Positions 40,970 to 45,192 of a DNA stretch of 45,192 nucleotides are shown here, one piece after another. A program made the translations under genes and the position numbers. The stretch comes from an uncultured Siphonobacter sp. (GTDB taxonomy: Bacteria; Bacteroidota; Bacteroidia; Cytophagales; Spirosomataceae): the NCBI GenBank assembly GCA_913774715.1, contig CAJYHS010000145.1, forward strand, positions 1 through 45,192. The letters are read 5' to 3'. Every line of letters begins with the position of its first letter. Positions within the stretch are counted from its first letter, which is position 1. The notes beneath the pieces are model-generated. The model did not search any database. It was given only the letters and a program-made list of their open reading frames with translations, and was not told the origin of the DNA.

Positions 40970-43390
40970 TCAGAACTTGATTCCTACGCCTGCCAAAAAA
41001 TTAAAGCCCGCTTGTGGATAATAATAATTTTCAGTAACAAACTGTCCTTCAGAGGTATAGCTAAAGGTATAGCCATTCGACTCGTAAAGTTTATTAAAGA
41101 CGTTATTTACTAATAAACTCAGGTTAATTTCCTTCACGAATTTAGGTTTGATGCTATAAATCGCCCGGATGTCGTTGGTGAAGTAACTATTCAGCTTACG
41201 ACTTTCATCCTGTGTATTGTCCAGGTATTGTTTTCCTACGTACTTTGCCAGCCAGCCTAACTCCAGATTCTTCACGGGTTTCCAAAGTAACTGTCCACCA
41301 GCAATGACGTTTGGTGAAAAGGAGATGTCAGTATTACTATAGCTAGCCTGCGTTTGAGTCTGCAGGCCATTTTCATCGTAAACATCATAATTATCATAAA
41401 ACGCCGTAAACGCTTTGATTTTGTTTCGGCTAAAAGTGGCATTCGCATTCAGCGTAAGTGTTTTCGTGAATTGGAATGCTCCTTCCACTTCAACACCCGA
41501 GCGGTAACTCTTGCCCGCGTTCGTTCGCGTAGGGCTTCCTACATCATTCAGCTTTCCGGTCAACACAAGTTGATCGCGGTAATTCATGTAATACCCGTTT
41601 ACATTCAAAGCCAGTTTTCCAGACTGGTACCGGTACCCCGCTTCCCAATCCTGCAATGCTTCCGCTTTAGGTCGACTCTGGACCGTAGATTGGGTGTAAT
41701 CATCGCGGTTAGGTTCCCGGTGAGCTACACTGAAGGAGGCATACGCGGAGTGGTGTTCATTAATCTGATAATTCAGTCCCACTTTTGGATTAAAGAAATG
41801 GAGATCCGCCTGTTGCTGTGTATTTTGGCCGAGGCTTCCGATACCGTAAAAATCGTAGTGTACTTTTCGGAATTGAACATCACCAAACACATTGAGTTGT
41901 TCGGTTAACTGGTAATAGGCTTTGGCGTAAAAGTTAAGGTCAGTTTTGAGAGCGTCGTCGTCGTAATACCGCGTACGAATGTTAGAATTACTCGCAAAAC
42001 GGGCCCAGATGACTTCCCCAAAATGCTTGCCAGTATACTTGTTCCAGCCTCCACCAATGTTCACTTTCAGCTTTTTGAAGGAATCATAATCAAAAGAGAA
42101 AACCGTTCCGTAGAAGTCATTATCCAGCCATTTCCGACGGATCAAAGTCGTAGTATCTATCGTAACTCCACCAATGACTACGGGTAATAAGCCGTAATCA
42201 CTTAGGTTTTGCTTGGGCTTGTATTCCTCAAAATAGCCGCGACCTTTGGTATAATGCAGGTTGAAATTGAAGGTCCAGTTACGGCTCAACTGATGAGAAC
42301 TGAGCAACTGGTAGTTGTCCTGCTGATAGTTATCCGTCTGGTTATCGTAGGTAAATTCATTGTACGTCCGATTGGTTTTCAGTAACGATTCGGGTACACC
42401 ATTCCAGGCCTGATAGGTTTTTTCAATGCCGGAGAAAACATTCAGACGAACGAACGATTTCTTGCCAAAGTAAGCTCCTGATAGATAAAAGGATTTAAGA
42501 TTAGACCCCGCCCGGTCAATGTATCCATCGGAAGTAAGTCGGGATAAACGGGCATCAACGGTAAACTTGCCATTAATTAAGCCGGAACCAACCAGAATAT
42601 TATTCTTGAGGGTATTAAAAGAACCGGCACTATGATTCGTTTCGGCGTAAGCTTCCTTGCGAAATTCATTGGTTTGTACGTTTACGGTCGCTCCGAAAGC
42701 ACCCGCTCCGTTCGTGGAGGTGCCCACTCCCCGCTGAATCTGAATGCTGGTGGTACTACTGGCAAAATCGGGCATGTTGACCCAGAATAAACCCTGACTT
42801 TCGGCATCGTTGTAGGGAATGCCGTTCAACGTTACATTAATGCGGCTAGCATCCGAACCGCGAATGCGGAAACCGGTATAACCAATGCCTGCTCCGGCGT
42901 CACTTGTGCTAACTAAGGATGGCTGAAAGTTCAGTAATACGGGTAAATCCTGTCCTAAGTTCTGCTTTTGAATTTCTTCCCCACCTACATTGGTGAAAGC
43001 CATGCCCGTCCGCTGATTGGCCCGTGTAGCTGAAACCACGACTTCATCGGCCATGAAAGAACTACGAACTAGCTCAACCTGAAGCGTTTGCGAGTTATCC
43101 AGAGTCACGCGTTGTTTTTCGTAACCCAGGTAACTGATTTCCAGCGTTTGGGCATTCGCAGGAAGGTTCGTTAACGAAAACGTTCCATCGGATTTAGTGA
43201 CGATGCCTCGTTGCGTACCGATAACCCGAATACTGGCACCGGGTAAGGGTTGTTTATCAGCGGCATCAGTAACCGTTCCGGTAATATTTTTCTGAGCATA
43301 AGTGGTGATGGAAAGAAAGAAAAAGCCACACAGCAGGACTCTAAACAAGACCTTTGTGTTTTTTGCGTAAGTAATAAAAGTCGCATGCAT
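40970..43390 (-). CDS. TonB-dependent outer-membrane receptor, predicted thiamin uptake
   Basis: An 806-aa receptor. Signal peptide ending in ITTYAQ, one carboxypeptidase-regulatory-like domain (NITGTVTDAADKQPLPGASI, about residues 35-115), a TonB plug (VNVTLNGIPYNDAESQGLFWV, STNGAGAFGATVNVQTNEF) and a barrel of about 580 residues ending in an aromatic F. A TPP riboswitch lies upstream (43511-43592), so its expression is expected to fall when thiamin pyrophosphate is plentiful; this makes it the thiamin-type receptor (known as Omr1 in this phylum). No inner-membrane thiamin transporter gene (pnuT) is adjacent. Confidence 0.88.
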   Translation of the reverse strand: MHATFITYAKNTKVLFRVLLCGFFFLSITTYAQKNITGTVTDAADKQPLPGASIRVIGTQRGIVTKSDGTFSLTNLPANAQTLEISYLGYEKQRVTLDNSQTLQVELVRSSFMADEVVVSATRANQRTGMAFTNVGGEEIQKQNLGQDLPVLLNFQPSLVSTSDAGAGIGYTGFRIRGSDASRINVTLNGIPYNDAESQGLFWVNMPDFASSTTSIQIQRGVGTSTNGAGAFGATVNVQTNEFRKEAYAETNHSAGSFNTLKNNILVGSGLINGKFTVDARLSRLTSDGYIDRAGSNLKSFYLSGAYFGKKSFVRLNVFSGIEKTYQAWNGVPESLLKTNRTYNEFTYDNQTDNYQQDNYQLLSSHQLSRNWTFNFNLHYTKGRGYFEEYKPKQNLSDYGLLPVVIGGVTIDTTTLIRRKWLDNDFYGTVFSFDYDSFKKLKVNIGGGWNKYTGKHFGEVIWARFASNSNIRTRYYDDDALKTDLNFYAKAYYQLTEQLNVFGDVQFRKVHYDFYGIGSLGQNTQQQADLHFFNPKVGLNYQINEHHSAYASFSVAHREPNRDDYTQSTVQSRPKAEALQDWEAGYRYQSGKLALNVNGYYMNYRDQLVLTGKLNDVGSPTRTNAGKSYRSGVEVEGAFQFTKTLTLNANATFSRNKIKAFTAFYDNYDVYDENGLQTQTQASYSNTDISFSPNVIAGGQLLWKPVKNLELGWLAKYVGKQYLDNTQDESRKLNSYFTNDIRAIYSIKPKFVKEINLSLLVNNVFNKLYESNGYTFSYTSEGQFVTENYYYPQAGFNFLAGVGIKF

Positions 43391-43510
43391 AATAGTAACG
43401 CAAAACGACAGGAAAAGGGGCTGAATCCCGTCTGGGTTCAGTAATGATAGTAAATGAAACGATGGATGATGTGAAAATTCGGCGGACCCGTAACGGTACC
43501 TTGTGAGTTT

Positions 43511-43592
43511 TCAACGCTTTCCCTTCGACGGCATTATCCGTAGCAGGTTCAATGGGTATGATCTCAGCCCGTTGGGTAGGGCACCCCTTTAT
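43511..43592 (-). promoter_or_regulatory. TPP riboswitch (THI element)
   Basis: On the minus strand, positions 43592 down to 43511 read GGGGTGCCC ... GGGCTGAGATCATACCCATTG ... GAACCTG ... GGATAATGCCG ... GAAGGGAAAGCG. These are the invariant parts of the TPP aptamer: CUGAGA and the ACCC box, GAACCUG, GGAUAAUGCC and GAAGGGA. It senses thiamin pyrophosphate and controls the TonB-dependent receptor starting at 43390. The roughly 120-base segment between aptamer and ATG would be the expression platform; no clear terminator hairpin was found there, so translational control is possible. Confidence 0.9.
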
Positions 43593-43605
43593 GCGATCAG
43601 TAGGA

Positions 43606-43613
43606 CAAAGGTA
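43606..43613 (-). promoter_or_regulatory. Likely -7 promoter element of the riboswitch transcript
   Basis: TACCTTTG on the minus strand matches TAnnTTTG exactly and is placed so that transcription starts just before the TPP aptamer. No TTTG is seen at the -33 position, so the promoter is only partly supported. Confidence 0.5.
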
Positions 43614-43732
43614 AAGTTTTGTATTCAGTTGGAAGGTGTAAAAGGAATTTATTTTGTCGTATAAGCGTCTGCGTTCCAACCTTTGCAAAAGAGTTAGGGT
43701 CTTGACGTTGTCCTTCAATAACCTACCTGACT

Positions 43733-44761
43733 ATGAAAGTTTTGACCATGCTTGCCTTTATGGTGATTGCAGCCTTTCTGGGCATGACGCTGGCGTCCAG
43801 CCAAAAGCAGCTTCAGCCCGTTAATGCGATGATTGGCGATGAAAGCTTTGTGGAAACCTTTGGCCGCCGCCCGGATAATCAGACTTCCGAAGCATTACGA
43901 ATTGAAACGCATTTGGCCTACGTAGAAAAGAAATTGCGTTCCAGGAATGTGACTCACCTTCCTGAGCACTTGCAGAAAAAGCGGCAGCAATTGCTGGAAT
44001 TGTTAGAGGAATACCGAGACGCAGGCCGTTTTCCTAAAAATTATGATTATCCTTCTGAACGTCGTCCTTGTTTCATTGATCGGGATGGAGCCATTTGTGC
44101 CGTGGGTTATCTGATTGAGCAGACGGCAGGCCGGGCAGTTGCCGAGCGAATTAATACCCTCCATCAGTATAATTACATTCAGGATATGGAGATGCCCGAG
44201 GTCAAAGAATGGATTCAGCAGTCGGGATTAACGGAAGAGGAATGTGCGATGATTCAGCCAAGTTATTTTAGTTATGGGCCCAGTGAGTACGTATCCCGAA
44301 ATCGTATTTCAACTGCCTACGGAATTAGTTCCGGGATTGCAGGGGGGCTAAGTCTGGGAATAAGTGCTTTGAATATACATCAGCTTCAAACAGGAAGTAA
44401 TGATCAATGGATACCAGCAATAGGAATGTTATCTGGAGCCGGGGAAATAGTATTAGGATTAGTCAATCGGCCAGAGCCTTTGGGTACAGCTTACAAAATT
44501 GATGGTAAGTATGTAGATATGAAAAATATGATCTGCGGAGGCTGCTATGGTACACTCACCGAAGTATATTACACAAATCGGCATCAGGAAATACTTTCTT
44601 GGGCAAACGTAAGTTTAGGGGCCTTAACTATGGCTCTAAGTTCTTGGAATCTATTTCACAGGAAAGAGGAGAATCAGAAGCACTTTCAAAAAAGTACCCG
44701 GTATGGAGTAACCGCTTTACCTAATTCTGGGATTCGAATAACGATGTTGAAAAGTTTCTAA
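43733..44761 (+). CDS. Exported hypothetical protein, 342 aa
   Basis: The protein has a signal peptide (MLAFMVIAAFLGMTLASSQ). Residues 35-175 contain a conserved element PCFIDRDGAICAVGYLIEQ, flanked by a helix with LPEHLQKKRQQLLELLEEY and MPEVKEWIQQSGLTEEECAMIQ; I have seen such ...DxDGxxCAVGYLI... segments in exported proteins of several phyla but know no function. The rest (about 180-342) contains two or three hydrophobic segments (GISSGIAGGLSLGISAL, WIPAIGMLSGAGEIVLGLV) and codons that are more AT-rich than the first half. It is divergent from the riboswitch-controlled receptor. Confidence 0.7.
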   Translation: MKVLTMLAFMVIAAFLGMTLASSQKQLQPVNAMIGDESFVETFGRRPDNQTSEALRIETHLAYVEKKLRSRNVTHLPEHLQKKRQQLLELLEEYRDAGRFPKNYDYPSERRPCFIDRDGAICAVGYLIEQTAGRAVAERINTLHQYNYIQDMEMPEVKEWIQQSGLTEEECAMIQPSYFSYGPSEYVSRNRISTAYGISSGIAGGLSLGISALNIHQLQTGSNDQWIPAIGMLSGAGEIVLGLVNRPEPLGTAYKIDGKYVDMKNMICGGCYGTLTEVYYTNRHQEILSWANVSLGALTMALSSWNLFHRKEENQKHFQKSTRYGVTALPNSGIRITMLKSF

Positions 44762-44769
44762 TTCCCTCT

Positions 44770-44859
44770 ATAGAGACGCGACGTTATCGCGTCTGGCCGG
44801 AAGAAGAAAGTAATTTCAGGAAAATCAAACCGCTCTACCCCAGAAGTCATGTCTCTGTA
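44770..44859. repeat. REP/MITE-like repeat, copy 2 (degenerate)
   Basis: About 90 bases starting TAGAGACGCGACGTTATCGCGTCTGG and ending in ACCCCAGAAGTCATGTCTCTG. Both ends are related to the left end of copy 1 in opposite orientations; the second is partly decayed. It starts 9 bases after the stop of the exported protein. Confidence 0.75.
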
Positions 44860-44877
44860 AAGGATTTTTTCTTAAAT

Positions 44878-44976
44878 GTAGAGACGTCCATTTATGGCGT
44901 CTTTGCCGGGAAATGGTAAACATGGAAGGGTAACAAAACCGCCTCTACCCCAGACGCGATAAAGTCGCGTCTCTAC
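44878..44976 (-). repeat. REP/MITE-like repeat, copy 3
   Basis: A 99-base element; read on the minus strand it matches copy 1 (29778-29859) almost base for base over the first 48 bases and again over its last 20. Terminal GTAGAGACG and CGTCTCTAC form the ends. It lies 18 bases after copy 2 and just before a terminator. Confidence 0.85.
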
Positions 44977-44979
44977 GGG

Positions 44980-45023
44980 ATATGAAAAACCCCGGCTCAT
45001 ATCCGAGCCGGGGTTTTTCATAT
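44980..45023. terminator. Strong bidirectional terminator
   Basis: Perfect 19-bp arms (44980-44998 and 45005-45023, ATATGAAAAACCCCGGCTC), 6-nt loop and T-runs on both strands. It ends 20 bases before the stop codon of the leftward OmpA-type gene at the edge. Confidence 0.9.
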
Positions 45024-45043
45024 GTATGCTACTAGGGTCTTCT

Positions 45044-45192
45044 TTATTTTTTTTCGAGTAACTGGAAGAACTCATCCAGACGCGGGGTGAGGATAATCTC
45101 GGTTCTGCGGTTGAGTTTGCGTCCGGCGGCACTCTTGTTGGAGTCCTTGGGTTCAAACTCACCCTTCCCAGCGGCGGTCAGACGAGCGGGAT
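45044..45192 (-). CDS. C-terminus of an OmpA-family protein (partial)
   Basis: The leftward frame enters at the right edge and ends with TAA at 45046-45044. The visible end reads PARLTAAGKGEFEP, then AAGRKLNRRTEIILTPRLDE and a short FFQLLEKK tail. The RLTAAGxGEFxP and GRxLNRRTEI elements are the C-terminal half of an OmpA peptidoglycan-binding domain, with the conserved Arg pair in LNRRTEI. The N-terminus and the rest of the domain are outside. The frame at 44872-45162 in another register is a shadow. Confidence 0.85.
   Translation of the reverse strand, partial: PARLTAAGKGEFEPKDSNKSAAGRKLNRRTEIILTPRLDEFFQLLEKK

Noticed and set aside
41354-41908. Rightward 184-codon ORF inside the thiamin receptor gene
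   Set aside because: Antisense shadow of a well supported TonB-dependent receptor; no motif.
43341-43718. Leftward 125-codon ORF over the TPP riboswitch
   Set aside because: The aptamer explains the conservation here; the translation has no protein-like features.
44872-45162. Leftward 96-codon ORF at the right edge
   Set aside because: Out of frame with the OmpA C-terminus and runs through a repeat and a strong terminator.
1-45192. Window as a closed circle with one OmpA-type gene across the junction
   Set aside because: The reading frames of the left N-terminal and right C-terminal fragments do not match at the junction, and the gene content is chromosomal housekeeping.

Overview
This 45 kb stretch reads as chromosomal DNA from a Bacteroidota bacterium, most likely a Cytophagales (Spirosoma/Siphonobacter-like) species; I do not claim a genus. 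The evidence is the lack of Shine-Dalgarno sequences, a textbook Bacteroidota promoter (TTTG, 20 bp, TAnnTTTG) before rpmE2, many lipoproteins and TonB-dependent proteins, a Bacteroidota-type LptD, a HEPN-fused siroheme reductase, and a TPP riboswitch in front of a TonB-dependent receptor.

Layout. (a) 1-2092: start of a leftward OmpA-type lipoprotein, then an AT-rich, gene-poor stretch with one orphan gene and a very long perfect hairpin. (b) 2093-8526: secreted lipase-like hydrolase, periplasmic six-hairpin glycosidase-like protein and nrdA. (c) 8527-13695: rpmE2, an SdiA-regulated-like lipoprotein with a SelT/SelW/SelH-type redox protein, a YraN-family protein, a GH29 fucosidase, a PAP2 phosphatase and a cell-wall amidase. 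(d) 13920-18818: lptD, an AraC-type regulator, a long non-coding stretch with a candidate structured RNA, and an unknown gene. (e) 18844-25882, all leftward: an SGNH esterase with Ig-like repeats, a PolB-type 3'-5' exonuclease, a conserved small protein, lipB, and a cobA-siroheme reductase operon in which cobA supplies the siroheme precursor. (f) 26323-31340: a large OMP_b-brl_3/TonB-type barrel, then an ECF sigma factor module of four genes with two matching promoters. (g) 31465-38031: the RDD / SpoIIM / DUF4129 / DUF4350 membrane cluster, ending in a McrB-like AAA+ ATPase where a MoxR ATPase would be expected. (h) 38384-45192: thrC, a coiled-coil lipoprotein and YtxH protein behind a repeated upstream region, a TPP-riboswitch-controlled receptor (predicted thiamin uptake), an unknown exported protein, a cluster of REP/MITE-like repeats, and the C-terminal end of an OmpA-family gene.

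The most notable signals are: two promoters at 29899-29927 and 30832-30860 that share 18 bases at identical 11-nt spacing and appear to define an autoregulated ECF module of small envelope proteins; an orphan McrB-type ATPase translationally coupled to a DUF4350 gene; a three-copy dispersed repeat with GTAGAGACG ends; an 82-bp-period repeat of CAACCT boxes upstream of a stress-type lipoprotein; and a terminator-ended structured RNA candidate at 18096-18220. No IS element, CRISPR array, rRNA or tRNA was recognised.
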